A stretch of 64,000 nt of DNA, from assembly GCA_946481095.1 (NCBI GenBank), contig CAMLML010000009.1, positions 1-64,000 on the forward strand, written 5' to 3'. The notes beneath the pieces are model-generated. The model saw only the letters and a program-made list of their open reading frames with translations, was not told the origin of the DNA and ran no database searches. The number at the start of each line of letters is the position of its first letter. The stretch's first letter is position 1. The translations under genes and the position numbers were made by a program. This DNA is from an uncultured Cellvibrio sp. (lineage in GTDB: Bacteria; Pseudomonadota; Gammaproteobacteria; Pseudomonadales; Cellvibrionaceae). This document shows positions 55,104-64,000 of this stretch, in pieces.

Positions 55104-57482
55104 ATGTTCACTCACTACATGCGCGATAACCCGATAGTAGCCCGCTTGCTGGGGCTTATCATTATCAGCAGCTCGGTTATTACACTCATCGCAATTTTTC
55201 TCCAGCTTCATGGCAATTTCAATGATGATAAAAACTCTCTTGAAAAACGCCTTGACCAGGTGCAGGTCAGCACACTTGCCAGCATCACTAAAAGCCTTTG
55301 GGGATTCGATCAGGAACAACTCAGTATTCAGGTCAACAGCGTATTACAAGTCAGTGATGTTGTGCAGGTTGCCGTGGAGTGGAATGATTGGAACGGAACC
55401 AAACAGGAACTGGTTGTTCGCGGAGATTCTTTCCAACCGGCTGACACCAATCTCAGGCCCAGCCAGTTTTTAATTAAAAGTTATCCGCTGATTTATCAGG
55501 ATGAATCAACACCACCGCAACAATTGGGTGTATTAACTGTAACCGCAAGCCTGGCCAGTATTTATGATCGGTTATGGGACAGGGCTTTTTTTATTTCGCT
55601 GGTTCAAGGTGGAAAAACGCTGGTCATTGCCCTGTTTATTATTTGGCTGGTACATGCACTCTTAACAAGCCATATTAAAGTGATTGCGGATTATGCCCGC
55701 AATGTCAAACTCGATAATCTGAATCAACCGCTGAAATTAAAACGCTATAAAATTAATAATCGCGATGATGAATTGGATAATGTCGTCAATGCTATCAATC
55801 ACATGCGGCAAAGTTTATTGGATGACATAGCAAAACGGCATGCAATTGAAGTTGCTCTGATGGAAGAGCAAGAACAAAAATTGAAAACTGAAAAACAAAA
55901 AAATGCTGCAGAAGATGCGAGCCGGGCAAAAAGTCAATTTTTAGCAACCATGAGCCATGAAATCCGTACGCCTATGAACGGTGTCATAGGCATGGTGGAA
56001 ATGTTGCGCGATACACCTTTGGATGAAAACCAAAAACATTATGTGGATGTCATTCATCGCTCCGGCGAAACTTTGTTGGCCATCATCAACGATATTCTGG
56101 ACTACTCAAAAATTGAAGCCGGTAAAATGCAACTGGAATCCGTTGATTTTGATCTGGATGAATTGGTTGAAAATTGCGTGCAATTATTTGGTGCGACATC
56201 GAGCAAGCGCGGCGTTGAATTATTTGGTGGATTGGAAGAATCTGTGCCCACGAAAATTACAGGTGATCCAACCCGATTGCGCCAGATTATTATTAATCTT
56301 TTAGGCAATGCATTTAAATTTACTGCCGAAGGTTTTGTATCACTGACTGTCAGTGAGGTGCAAACACAAGGCAATCAAATTTTGCTGAGATTTGCAGTAG
56401 AAGACAGCGGTATTGGTATTGAGCAAACTAAAATTGATAGCCTTTTTTCATCTTTCAATCAAGCTGATGCATCAACAACACGAAAATATGGTGGTACAGG
56501 ATTGGGGTTGGCGATTTGTAAAAGTCTGGTCGAACTTATGGGCGGCAGAATTGGTGTTGACAGTGAAAAAGGCAAAGGATCTACTTTCTGGTTCACTGCA
56601 AAATTGACTGTATTGTCCGAAAACAAACCTTTTATTGTCGATAACAAGCTCACATCCATTCGCGGTTTATTAATCGAATCCAATCAATATCTTTCCCGTT
56701 TTATTTCTTCACATTTAAATCCTGTAGGAGTTCAGCTGGATGAAGCCGCCACTGCAAAATCCGGCATTGCACGATTGAAACAGGCTATTAATTCCGGCGA
56801 ACCCTATGGCTATTTAATTGTTGATCAGGAATTGGCGGATTCAACCGGATTGGATTTTCTGGAAAAAATTCGCGAGATGCCTGAATTTACCAAACTGCCC
56901 TTAATCTTGTTGAGCTCTGGCGATATTTATTTTGATCAACAACAAATTGCCTCGCTGACAATTTTAAAAGTATTACGCAAACCGGTTTCTATAAAAAAAT
57001 TACATCACCATCTGATGATGTTATTCGCCGATAATCAGTCCATTGAAAAAATTACAATCACAGAATCCAAAAAAAATCATTTGCAATTTACCCATTTAAA
57101 AGTATTGGTTGCTGAAGATAACCCGGTCAATCGCATGGTGATTAAAGGCTTGCTGGGCAAGCTCAGCATTACCCCTGAATTTGCAGAAAATGGAAAAATT
57201 GCTGTCGATAAAGTTGTCGATAACGCCCCGCCCTATGATCTGGTATTAATGGATTGTGAAATGCCGGAAATGGATGGTTTCGAAGCCACTCGACAAATCC
57301 GGCAATTTGAACAAAATCAAATGCGCAAAAGCACCACCATCATTGCATTGACAGCTCACGCATTGCAGGAACATCGCGAAGCCGTTTTTGCAGCGGGCAT
57401 GAATTATTATATTTCCAAGCCGGTAACACTGGACGCTTTGTATGCTGCCATGGAGTCAGCCGGATTGGGTAAAAAATCCTGA
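55104..57482 (+). CDS. Hybrid sensor histidine kinase with two receiver domains
   Basis: A 792-residue kinase. Helix 1 is at about 15-33, a periplasmic region of about 130 residues follows, helix 2 is near 172-195, and then come HAMP and a coiled coil. HisKA has the phospho-His in [13 protein letters not shown] (about residue 288), and HATPase has [12 protein letters not shown]. Receiver 1 (about 520-640) keeps a central Asp ([10 protein letters not shown]) but has Glu-Ser in place of the usual acidic pair, so it looks degenerate. Receiver 2 (about 665-785) is canonical ([20 protein letters not shown]). Signal and partner unknown; no separate Hpt gene is nearby. Confidence 0.9.
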   Translation: MFTHYMRDNPIVARLLGLIIISSSVITLIAIFLQLHGNFNDDKNSLEKRLDQVQVSTLASITKSLWGFDQEQLSIQVNSVLQVSDVVQVAVEWNDWNGTKQELVVRGDSFQPADTNLRPSQFLIKSYPLIYQDESTPPQQLGVLTVTASLASIYDRLWDRAFFISLVQGGKTLVIALFIIWLVHALLTSHIKVIADYARNVKLDNLNQPLKLKRYKINNRDDELDNVVNAINHMRQSLLDDIAKRHAIEVALMEEQEQKLKTEKQKNAAEDASRAKSQFLATMSHEIRTPMNGVIGMVEMLRDTPLDENQKHYVDVIHRSGETLLAIINDILDYSKIEAGKMQLESVDFDLDELVENCVQLFGATSSKRGVELFGGLEESVPTKITGDPTRLRQIIINLLGNAFKFTAEGFVSLTVSEVQTQGNQILLRFAVEDSGIGIEQTKIDSLFSSFNQADASTTRKYGGTGLGLAICKSLVELMGGRIGVDSEKGKGSTFWFTAKLTVLSENKPFIVDNKLTSIRGLLIESNQYLSRFISSHLNPVGVQLDEAATAKSGIARLKQAINSGEPYGYLIVDQELADSTGLDFLEKIREMPEFTKLPLILLSSGDIYFDQQQIASLTILKVLRKPVSIKKLHHHLMMLFADNQSIEKITITESKKNHLQFTHLKVLVAEDNPVNRMVIKGLLGKLSITPEFAENGKIAVDKVVDNAPPYDLVLMDCEMPEMDGFEATRQIRQFEQNQMRKSTTIIALTAHALQEHREAVFAAGMNYYISKPVTLDALYAAMESAGLGKKS

Positions 57483-57599
57483 CCAGCTGCGAATAGTGAA
57501 TTTTTATAGTAATTATTGTTTTTTCCTCCTTGCCCTGTGACAGCCTCCATCTTTATCATGCCGTACAACGATGAATAGCCTTTCAGTGAGGACACAAGT

Positions 57600-57929
57600 A
57601 TGGCAAATCCTTTGATAGTACATGCAACCGACGACAGCTTTGATCAGGAAGTTATAAATTCCGATATTCCTGTGTTAGTTGATTTTTGGGCAGCATGGTG
57701 TGGCCCTTGTAAAATGATCGCCATGGTGCTGGATGATCTGGTTGAGCAATATCAGGGGAAATTGAAAATTGTAAAACTGGATGTTGCGGCTCATCGTAAA
57801 ACCGCCGAGCGATTTGGCGTGATGAATATTCCGACATTGTTGATTTTTAAAGCAGGTCAACTGCACTCAACGAAAATTGGTGCTGTGGCAAAACCACAAC
57901 TAGTTGATTTTATTAACGCATCTTTGTAA
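57600..57929 (+). CDS. trxA: Thioredoxin TrxA
   Basis: A 109-residue thioredoxin with the WCGPC active site (about residue 33), cis-Pro loop IPTLLIF and normal length. The middle helix DVAAHRKTAERFGV differs from the E. coli DENPGTAPKYG region, but that segment is variable. It reduces disulfides in cytoplasmic proteins. It is followed by rho, the order conserved in many gammaproteobacteria. Confidence 0.94.
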   Translation: MANPLIVHATDDSFDQEVINSDIPVLVDFWAAWCGPCKMIAMVLDDLVEQYQGKLKIVKLDVAAHRKTAERFGVMNIPTLLIFKAGQLHSTKIGAVAKPQLVDFINASL

Positions 57930-57934
57930 TCTTG

Positions 57935-57968
57935 GCGGGCTGCTCAAAAGGTAGCCCGCATTGTTTTG
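57935..57968 (+). terminator. Terminator after trxA
   Basis: GCGGGCT-11 nt-AGCCCGC followed by ATTGTTTTG. It separates trxA from rho, leaving rho with its own leader of about 160 bp. Confidence 0.7.
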
Positions 57969-58127
57969 ACAGGGCAGGAATCGCCGCTATACTCCAAACA
58001 TCTGCTGTATGCCTCCTTGAATCTTCTTATCTGATTCACGATAACGGACATAAAAACCTAACCAAAATCCATGTTTGGCCTTATTTCTGCGCAAACTAAC
58101 ATCCTCAAACATCCCAAAAGTTAACAT

Positions 58128-59387
58128 ATGAATCTTACCGACCTTAAAAAGAAACCAATCGAAGAATTAATTAACATCGCTGATGAAATGGGCCTCGAAA
58201 ACATGGCTCGTTCACGCAAACAAGACATCATCTTCAATATTCTCAAGCGCCACGCCAAAAGTGGTGAAGATATTTACGGTGATGGTGTTCTGGAAATTTT
58301 GGTTGATGGATTTGGTTTTCTGCGGTCTGCAGACAGTTCATATCTGGCGGGGCCTGATGATATCTACGTATCACCCAGTCAAATACGCCGGTTTAATTTG
58401 CGAACAGGCGACACGATTTCGGGCAAGATTCGCCCGCCCAAGGAGGGAGAACGTTATTTTGCCCTGCTAAAAGTTAACGATATCAACTTCGACAAACCTG
58501 AAAGCTCTCGCAACAAAATTCTGTTTGAAAACCTCACGCCCCTTTTCCCCAATGTCCGTTTACCGCTTGAAGCCGGTAATGGCTCCACTGAAGATTTAAC
58601 CGGCCGTATCATCGATTTAATCGCACCCATAGGCAAAGGCCAACGCGGTTTGATTGTGGCACCGCCCAAAGCCGGTAAAACCATCATGATGCAAAATATT
58701 GCGCAGGCAATTACGCGCAATAATCCGGAATGTCATTTGATTGTGTTGTTAATCGACGAACGCCCTGAAGAAGTGACCGAAATGCAACGCTCGGTACGCG
58801 GCGAAGTAGTGGCATCAACGTTTGACGAACCACCTGCACGTCACGTACAAGTGGCCGACATGGTGATTGAAAAAGCCAAGCGTTTGGTTGAACACAAAAA
58901 AGATGTGGTGATTCTGCTCGACTCCATCACTCGTCTCGCACGCGCTTACAACACTGTAATTCCTTCATCCGGAAAAGTATTAACCGGTGGTGTGGATGCA
59001 CATGCATTGGAAAGACCCAAACGTTTCTTCGGTGCTGCACGTAATATCGAAGAAGGCGGCAGTTTAAGTATTATCGCCACCGCACTGGTTGATACCGGTT
59101 CAAAAATGGATGAAGTAATTTACGAAGAATTCAAAGGCACAGGTAATCTTGAATTGCATTTGGATCGTAAAATTGCTGAAAAACGCGTGTACCCTGCCAT
59201 CAACGTTCGTCGCTCCGGCACACGCCGCGAAGATTTATTGATGAAAGAAGATGAGCTGCAACGCGCCTGGATTTTGCGTCGCTTGTTAAATGATATGGAA
59301 GACGTCGCAGCGACTGAATTTTTAATCGACAAATTGAAAGATTTCAAAACCAATGATGAATTCTTCCAGTCGATGAAACGTAAATAA
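58128..59387 (+). CDS. rho: Transcription termination factor Rho
   Basis: A 419-residue Rho, the E. coli length. The N-terminal [15 protein letters not shown] and RNA-binding OB fold (GFGFLRS) are followed by the ATPase domain: Walker [11 protein letters not shown] (about residue 182), Walker [18 protein letters not shown]-loop and R-loop, ending SMKRK. It is an essential hexameric helicase that ends transcripts. A leader between trxA and rho is probably used for autoregulation, as in other proteobacteria, but no attenuator was identified here. Confidence 0.97.
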   Translation: MNLTDLKKKPIEELINIADEMGLENMARSRKQDIIFNILKRHAKSGEDIYGDGVLEILVDGFGFLRSADSSYLAGPDDIYVSPSQIRRFNLRTGDTISGKIRPPKEGERYFALLKVNDINFDKPESSRNKILFENLTPLFPNVRLPLEAGNGSTEDLTGRIIDLIAPIGKGQRGLIVAPPKAGKTIMMQNIAQAITRNNPECHLIVLLIDERPEEVTEMQRSVRGEVVASTFDEPPARHVQVADMVIEKAKRLVEHKKDVVILLDSITRLARAYNTVIPSSGKVLTGGVDAHALERPKRFFGAARNIEEGGSLSIIATALVDTGSKMDEVIYEEFKGTGNLELHLDRKIAEKRVYPAINVRRSGTRREDLLMKEDELQRAWILRRLLNDMEDVAATEFLIDKLKDFKTNDEFFQSMKRK

Positions 59388-59393
59388 TTTTTA

Positions 59394-59507
59394 CCCCTCT
59401 CCCCCCGCCCTCTCCCACAAGGGGCGAGGGAGCTGACTCCCTGATTTATTCACAACGAAGTTAACTCTGTCCCCTCTCCCCTGGTGGGAGAGGGTTAGGG
59501 AGAGGGG
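59394..59507. repeat. Two GC-rich CCCTCTCCC inverted repeats
   Basis: The rho-ubiD gap holds two palindromic units. One lies at about 59394-59432 (CCCCTCTCC ... GGGCGAGGGAG). The other contains CCCTCTCCC (59472-59480) and GGGAGAGGG (59486-59494) and extends to 59507. This is a common dispersed proteobacterial intergenic repeat. It may also terminate rho transcription, but no U-tract follows. Confidence 0.65.
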
Positions 59508-59539
59508 GAATACCCCTCCCGATAAAGGAGGAAAAATAA

Positions 59540-61003
59540 ATGAAATACAAAGACCTTCGCGATTTCATTCAACTACTCGAATCTCGCGGCTTGCTCAAGC
59601 GCATCACGCAAGAAATCGATCCCCATCTTGAAATGACCGAAATATGCGACCGCACTTTACGTGCAGGTGGCCCCGCGCTTTTGTTTGAAAATCCCAAAGG
59701 TTATTCGATTCCCGTACTCGGTAATTTATTCGGCACACCTGAACGTGTCGCATTGGGCATGGGACAAGAATCGGTTGAAGCACTGCGTGAAGTGGGAAAA
59801 TTATTAGCCTTTTTAAAAGAACCCGAGCCGCCCAAAGGATTTAAAGACGCATGGGAAAAATTGCCCATATTCAAACAAGTCTTGAACATGGCGCCCAAGG
59901 TATTGAGCAAAGCAGCGAGTCAGGAAATTGTGTTGGAAGGCGATCAGGTTGATTTGGATAATTTACCCATTCAAACCTGTTGGCCGGGCGATGCCGGCCC
60001 ATTAGTGACCTGGCCATTAGTGGTTACGCGCGGCCCGCACAAAGAGCGACAAAATCTCGGTATTTATCGCATGCAAAAAATCGGCAAAAACCGATTGATT
60101 ATGCGCTGGTTATCGCATCGCGGTGGCGCCTTGGATTTTCGTGAATTTCAAATTAAAAATCCCGGAAAAAATTTTCCTGTCGCTGTTGCTTTGGGAGCTG
60201 ATCCCGCCACTATTCTCGGTGCCGTAACGCCTGTGCCCGATACTTTATCGGAATATGGTTTTGCCGGATTGTTGCGCGGTGATAAAACTGAAGTGGTGAA
60301 ATGTCTTGGGAATGATTTGCAAGTACCTGCATCTGCCGAATTTATTTTGGAAGGTTTTATTGCGCCCGGTGACATGGCACCCGAAGGTCCGTTTGGCGAT
60401 CACACTGGTTATTACAACGAAGTCGATAATTTCCCGGTATTTACTGTTGAAAGAATTACGCACAGACGCGATCCGATTTATCACAGTACCTACACCGGTC
60501 GCCCGCCAGATGAGCCCGCCATTTTAGGCGTTGCACTTAACGAAGTGTTTGTACCGATTTTGCAAAAACAATTTCCGGAAATTGTGGATTTCTATTTGCC
60601 GCCCGAAGGTTGTTCTTATCGCATGGCAGTAGTCACCATGAAAAAACAATATCCCGGCCACGCCAAACGCGTGATGATGGGGGTGTGGAGTTTTCTGCGG
60701 CAGTTTATGTACACCAAATTTGTCATAGTCACTGACGATGATGTCAATGCGCGCGATTGGAAAGATGTGATCTGGGCTATGACCACCCGCATGGATCCCG
60801 CACGTGACACAGTCATGATAGAAAATACGCCAATTGATTATCTGGATTTTGCATCACCTGTTTCAGGCTTGGGTTCTAAAATTGGTTTCGATGCCACCAA
60901 CAAATGGCCCGGCGAAACCCAGCGCGAGTGGGGTACGCCGATTGAAATGGATGCAAAAGTAAAAGAAAAAATTGATGCGCTTTGGGAAGAATTAAAAATC
61001 TGA
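59540..61003 (+). CDS. ubiD: 3-octaprenyl-4-hydroxybenzoate carboxy-lyase UbiD
   Basis: A 487-residue prenylated-FMN decarboxylase, close to the E. coli length of 497. AAAGGAGG precedes the ATG. Family blocks are [50 protein letters not shown] (with the catalytic Glu/Asp neighbourhood), [20 protein letters not shown] and TRMDPARD. It removes the carboxyl group of octaprenyl-hydroxybenzoate in ubiquinone synthesis and needs UbiX for its cofactor. It follows rho after the repeat-containing gap. Confidence 0.95.
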   Translation: MKYKDLRDFIQLLESRGLLKRITQEIDPHLEMTEICDRTLRAGGPALLFENPKGYSIPVLGNLFGTPERVALGMGQESVEALREVGKLLAFLKEPEPPKGFKDAWEKLPIFKQVLNMAPKVLSKAASQEIVLEGDQVDLDNLPIQTCWPGDAGPLVTWPLVVTRGPHKERQNLGIYRMQKIGKNRLIMRWLSHRGGALDFREFQIKNPGKNFPVAVALGADPATILGAVTPVPDTLSEYGFAGLLRGDKTEVVKCLGNDLQVPASAEFILEGFIAPGDMAPEGPFGDHTGYYNEVDNFPVFTVERITHRRDPIYHSTYTGRPPDEPAILGVALNEVFVPILQKQFPEIVDFYLPPEGCSYRMAVVTMKKQYPGHAKRVMMGVWSFLRQFMYTKFVIVTDDDVNARDWKDVIWAMTTRMDPARDTVMIENTPIDYLDFASPVSGLGSKIGFDATNKWPGETQREWGTPIEMDAKVKEKIDALWEELKI

Positions 61004-61071
61004 TTGACCGAATTAAAAATCAGCGTATAAAAAGAGCGTTTAAAAAAACAATCCATTCAAGGGGATATTCC

Positions 61072-61479
61072 ATGAGTTTTATTCAAGAGTTCAAGGCTTT
61101 TGCCATCAAGGGTAATGTGGTTGATTTGGCGGTAGGTGTCATCATTGGTACCGCTTTTGGAAAAATCGTTTCGTCTTTGGTTGGCGATGTGTTTATGCCA
61201 CCGATTGGTTATTTGATTGGCGGGGTTAATTTTTCGGATTTGGCGGTGACTTTACCGGCGATCATTGAAGGGCAAACACCGGTATTGGTTGCCTATGGCA
61301 AGTTCCTGCAAACATTAATTGATTTTACAATTATCGCTTTTGTCATTTTCATGGTGATTAAAGGTATCAATCGCCTGAAGAAAAAAGAAGAGGAAGCACC
61401 GGCAGCCCCAGCAGCACCCAGCAATGAAGAATTACTGTTAAGGGAAATTCGCGATTTGTTAAAGCAACAGCAAAAATAG
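61072..61479 (+). CDS. mscL: Large-conductance mechanosensitive channel MscL
   Basis: A 135-residue channel protein. The start ATG 61072 ([20 protein letters not shown]) matches the family and follows AAGGGGA; the longer frame overlaps ubiD. Helix 1 has the gate segment [20 protein letters not shown], helix 2 is near 78-100 ([17 protein letters not shown]), and a C-terminal charged helix ([14 protein letters not shown]) completes the pentamer bundle. It opens on hypo-osmotic shock. A strong terminator follows. Confidence 0.96.
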   Translation: MSFIQEFKAFAIKGNVVDLAVGVIIGTAFGKIVSSLVGDVFMPPIGYLIGGVNFSDLAVTLPAIIEGQTPVLVAYGKFLQTLIDFTIIAFVIFMVIKGINRLKKKEEEAPAAPAAPSNEELLLREIRDLLKQQQK

Positions 61480-61495
61480 TGCCTTCTCAATCAGC

Positions 61496-61528
61496 AAAAA
61501 AAGCCCGGTAAAATTATCGGGCTTTTTT
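61496..61528 (+). terminator. mscL terminator
   Basis: AAGCCCG and CGGGCTT form a 7-bp stem extended by a G-T mismatch and T-A pair around a short AAAT loop, preceded by A-rich sequence and followed by T6. Confidence 0.85.
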
Positions 61529-61690
61529 CTGCTCGATTTTGATTTCCCCAATCAATTCCTGCACAAAATCAGGTCATTATTCAATTTAAATCTTCAGAGT
61601 TCCCATTAAAGAAAAATTTTGCATCGCATAACAGGCATTTGCCGTTATGATGTAGCTCGCCTAAAAACTCAATAATCGAGCGACCCTACT

Positions 61691-63109
61691 ATGTCCAATT
61701 CTTTTATTACCAGATTATTTCGACGCAAACCCCTGACCAATGAACAGGAAAATTTTGGTTTAAAACGCTGCCTGGGTTTATGGGATCTAACACTCTTGGG
61801 AATAGGCGCCATCATAGGTACAGGTATTTTTGTATTAACAGGAATTGCAGCGGCGACTACTTCCGGGCCGGCAGTAGTTTTATCTTTTGTAGTGGCTGGA
61901 ATCGCCTGTACTTTTGCTGCTTTCGCTTACGCCGAAATGTCATCCAGTGTAGGGGGCTCAGGCAGTGCTTATGGTTATTCCTACGCTGCGTTTGGCGAGT
62001 TGGTGGGCTGGATAATTGGCTGGGTATTAATTCTGGAATACGGTGTTGCCACCGCAGCAGTGGCGAATGGTTGGTCGGGATATTTCAACAACGCCTTAAC
62101 CGCAATTGGCTTGGGATTGCCGGATGTATTAACCAAAGGCCCTGCTGTTGGCGGAATAATTAATTTACCTGCCTTTATGATTATTATTATTTTAATGGTC
62201 ATGTTAATTATTGGTATTAAACAAAGTGCCAAATTAAATATGGGTATGGTGTTTGTAAAATTGCTCACCATTGTGGTGTTTTTATCTGTTGGTATTTTTC
62301 ACATCAATCCCGATAACTGGTCCCCTTTTATGCCTTATGGCTGGTTCTCGACAGTTGAAGGGGGAAATCCAGTTGGAATTTTGGCTGGTGCCTCAGTGGT
62401 ATTTTTTGCTTATGTTGGTTTTGATGCAGTTTCAACCGCAACAGAAGAAGCCAAAAATCCGCAACGTGATGTACCCCTGGGAATTTTGGCTTCATTGATT
62501 TTTTGTACGCTGATTTACATCGTTGTTTCAGGTGTATTAACCGGAATGGTTCCGTATCCACAATTAAATGTTTCATCACCCGTTGCACACAGTTTGCAAT
62601 TAATTGGTATCAACTGGGCATCCGCATTGGTTGCAACCGGAGTCATTACAGGATTAACAACTGTAATGCTGGTTCTTTATTACGCATTAACACGAATTCT
62701 CACCGCAATGGCACGCGACGGATTAATTTCAAATATCTTTGGTGATGTTAATTCAAAAACCCAAACACCGATTAAAAATACAGTCATTTGTGGTGTAATT
62801 ATGGCAGTCATGGCTGGATTGGTGCCACTGAATGCTTTGGCAGAATTAGTCAATATCGGAACACTTTCTGCGTTTGTATTGGTATGTGTTGGTGTGATTG
62901 TAATGCGAGTAACGCACCCGGATTTACCACGGCCATTTAAAATTCCCGGCGGAATTTTAATGTCGGTTTTGGGTGTTATTTCATGTTTGGCATTGATCGC
63001 TTTTTTACCTGCGCAAACACACCTGCGCTTTTTGGGCTGGGTTGCAGCAGGTTTACTCATTTATTTTGTTTATGGCCTTCACCACAGTCGTTTGAATAAA
63101 AATTCCTGA
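61691..63109 (+). CDS. APC family amino acid permease
   Basis: A 472-residue transporter with about twelve helices. LKRCLGLWDLTLLGIGAIIG and GTGIFVLTGIAA (about 25-60) form the unwound helix-1 substrate site, and FFAYVGFDAVSTATEEAKNP (about 237-256) is the helix-6 region. The layout matches the YfnA/CAT subfamily, which imports cationic or neutral amino acids by cation symport. It is not obviously an ethanolamine permease despite the eutC gene that converges from the right. Substrate unassigned. Confidence 0.88.
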   Translation: MSNSFITRLFRRKPLTNEQENFGLKRCLGLWDLTLLGIGAIIGTGIFVLTGIAAATTSGPAVVLSFVVAGIACTFAAFAYAEMSSSVGGSGSAYGYSYAAFGELVGWIIGWVLILEYGVATAAVANGWSGYFNNALTAIGLGLPDVLTKGPAVGGIINLPAFMIIIILMVMLIIGIKQSAKLNMGMVFVKLLTIVVFLSVGIFHINPDNWSPFMPYGWFSTVEGGNPVGILAGASVVFFAYVGFDAVSTATEEAKNPQRDVPLGILASLIFCTLIYIVVSGVLTGMVPYPQLNVSSPVAHSLQLIGINWASALVATGVITGLTTVMLVLYYALTRILTAMARDGLISNIFGDVNSKTQTPIKNTVICGVIMAVMAGLVPLNALAELVNIGTLSAFVLVCVGVIVMRVTHPDLPRPFKIPGGILMSVLGVISCLALIAFLPAQTHLRFLGWVAAGLLIYFVYGLHHSRLNKNS

Positions 63110-63145
63110 TTAATCGATACTTTTGCATCTATCAAAAAGTCGATG

Positions 63146-63171
63146 CTCATTCCTGTGCATGCGGGAATGAG
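63146..63171. repeat. CTCATTCC-type dispersed inverted repeat overlapping eutC end
   Basis: CTCATTCC and GGAATGAG form a perfect 8-bp stem around TGTGCATGCG. The last codons and stop of eutC lie inside it. It resembles the GTCATTCCC element at 51314-51339. Confidence 0.5.
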
Positions 63172-64000
63172 CTGGCAATAAAACTTTCCGCATCACTTTC
63201 ATCTTTTAAATTGACTCCGGAATACTGCAAGCGATTGGCCGACTCACAAAGCCACAATAATTTTTTGGCTGCCGTTACATAATCCAAACCTTGCGGACGT
63301 ATATTGGAAATACAATTGCGCTCGGCATCGGTAGAACCCGGTTTGGCTTGATAAGTGAGATAAATTCCCAGACTATCCGGCGAACTTAATCCAGGACGTT
63401 CACCGATTAAAATAGCCACCATAGTTGCATCCAACAAATCACAAATTTCATCAGCCAGTGCAACACGGGATTGTTGCGCAATCACAACCGGGCCTGTGTT
63501 CCAATCTACCGGCAATTGTTGATGAATTTCCGCAATTAATTTTGCAGCATGCCGGGCAATAGCGATTGACGATAAACCATCGCCCACTACCAGTAGTAAA
63601 TCTATTTTTGTTTTATTGTGTTGTGCGTAAGTTTTTAATAATTCACAACTGTCATGATTCAATCGTCGGCCAAAATCAGGCCGCAATAAAAAAGTATGAC
63701 GATCTGACGCACAACTGTGAACCTGCAAAGTTTTTAATCCCTGACTCTCCAGTTCTGCTGCAAGTTGATTCACATCCAATGCAAGATGCACTGTGTCGCG
63801 AGCCATAGCGTGAGCACAACTGAAATCCAACACCGCATGAGTAGGCAAACTGCCGCCCACACGCCCCAGTGCAATGCGCGCTTGTGTGAATTGTTTTAAG
63901 TCCTGCCATGGATCAGCGGTAACAATTGGATTTACTGCATCAATTTGTTTGGAAATTGTTGCAGCAGTGGATGTTGTTGGCTGATCGGACGCAATTGTCC
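63147..64000 (-). CDS. eutC: Ethanolamine ammonia-lyase small subunit EutC, 5' end outside window
   Basis: The frame is open from the right window edge to the TGA at 63147-63149. About 284 residues are visible without a start codon (beginning TIASDQPTTSTAATIS), so the 5' end lies beyond 64000. EutC hallmarks are ARIALGRVGGSLPTHAVLDF (GGSLPT matching the family), CAHAMARDTVH, LLLVVGDGLSSIAIARHA, ILIGERPGLSSPDSLGIYLTY and a CISNIRPQGLDYVTAAKKL ending. With EutB it splits ethanolamine to acetaldehyde and ammonia using adenosylcobalamin. EutB is expected just beyond the edge. A GTG at 63860 would cut off conserved sequence. Confidence 0.92.
   Translation of the reverse strand, partial: TIASDQPTTSTAATISKQIDAVNPIVTADPWQDLKQFTQARIALGRVGGSLPTHAVLDFSCAHAMARDTVHLALDVNQLAAELESQGLKTLQVHSCASDRHTFLLRPDFGRRLNHDSCELLKTYAQHNKTKIDLLLVVGDGLSSIAIARHAAKLIAEIHQQLPVDWNTGPVVIAQQSRVALADEICDLLDATMVAILIGERPGLSSPDSLGIYLTYQAKPGSTDAERNCISNIRPQGLDYVTAAKKLLWLCESANRLQYSGVNLKDESDAESFIASSFPHAQE

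Noticed and set aside
1..64000. CRISPR arrays, rRNA, tRNA, transposases, prophage
   Set aside because: No regularly spaced repeats, no cloverleaf or rRNA sequence and no transposase or phage structural motifs were seen on either strand.
61691..64000. APC permease as an ethanolamine transporter linked to eutC
   Set aside because: The genes are convergent, and the permease looks like the YfnA/CAT amino acid group. There is no sequence support for ethanolamine.

Overview
The window looks like chromosome from a Cellvibrio-like gammaproteobacterium (order Cellvibrionales). The evidence is the plant-polysaccharide enzymes: two CE6-type esterases and a GH43 arabinanase, with CBM2 modules and the long Ser/Arg-rich linkers typical of Cellvibrio and Saccharophagus. 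These sit among ordinary gammaproteobacterial core genes (glnA-ntrBC, trxA-rho, ubiD, mscL, thiI, opgGH, fadE, fdxA). No rRNA, tRNA, CRISPR array, transposase or integrase was recognised. Species is inferred, not proven.

Layout. 1-4168: eight small plus-strand genes of mostly unknown function (two GNAT acetyltransferases, an RraB-like protein, membrane and lipoproteins). The gaps hold hairpins and attC-like core motifs, so this resembles the end of an eroded integron cassette array. 4249-18057: one minus-strand exopolysaccharide operon of eleven genes. It runs from a WcaJ-type initiating transferase through a GT4, Wza-like exporter, Wzz-type copolymerase with a degenerate kinase domain, Wzx flippase, hexapeptide acyltransferase, two acyltransferase-3 proteins, an adenylation protein fused to a carrier domain and a second GT4, to a Wzy-like polymerase. 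A 704-bp AT-rich leader with strong palindromes precedes it. 18762-21758: AraC regulator plus PhyH dioxygenase, divergent from an Ohr-type protein and an alpha/beta hydrolase. 21805-26324: inducible-type amino acid decarboxylase, a two-gene module (sigma-70 region 4 fused to a ClpX zinc finger, then a protein with an RX4H motif), and ferredoxin fdxA.

26559-31858: a carbohydrate-response block. A diguanylate cyclase and a membrane-bound AraC regulator with apparently homologous periplasmic domains flank two paralogous CE6-like esterases. One esterase ends in CBM2, the other in a GlyGly-CTERM-like anchor. 31943-40848: fadE, a chemoreceptor, ntrC-ntrB, a DUF4124 protein and glnA with a good sigma-54 promoter and an NtrC-like site. 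41226-48621: cation/proton antiporter, lipoprotein, LysR regulator, orphan flavin-dependent halogenase, an unknown minus-strand gene wedged between halogenase and thiI, thiI, and a lipoprotein hydrolase. 48710-57482: GH43 arabinanase, opgGH and a hybrid histidine kinase. 57600-64000: trxA, rho, ubiD, mscL, an APC permease and a 5'-truncated eutC at the window edge.

How it fits together: the cell appears to make an acylated exopolysaccharide, sense plant glycans through dedicated membrane sensors, and release acetylated hemicellulose and arabinan fragments with secreted or surface-anchored enzymes. Dispersed GC-rich inverted repeats mark several intergenic gaps. All assignments come from reading motifs; no database search was run.
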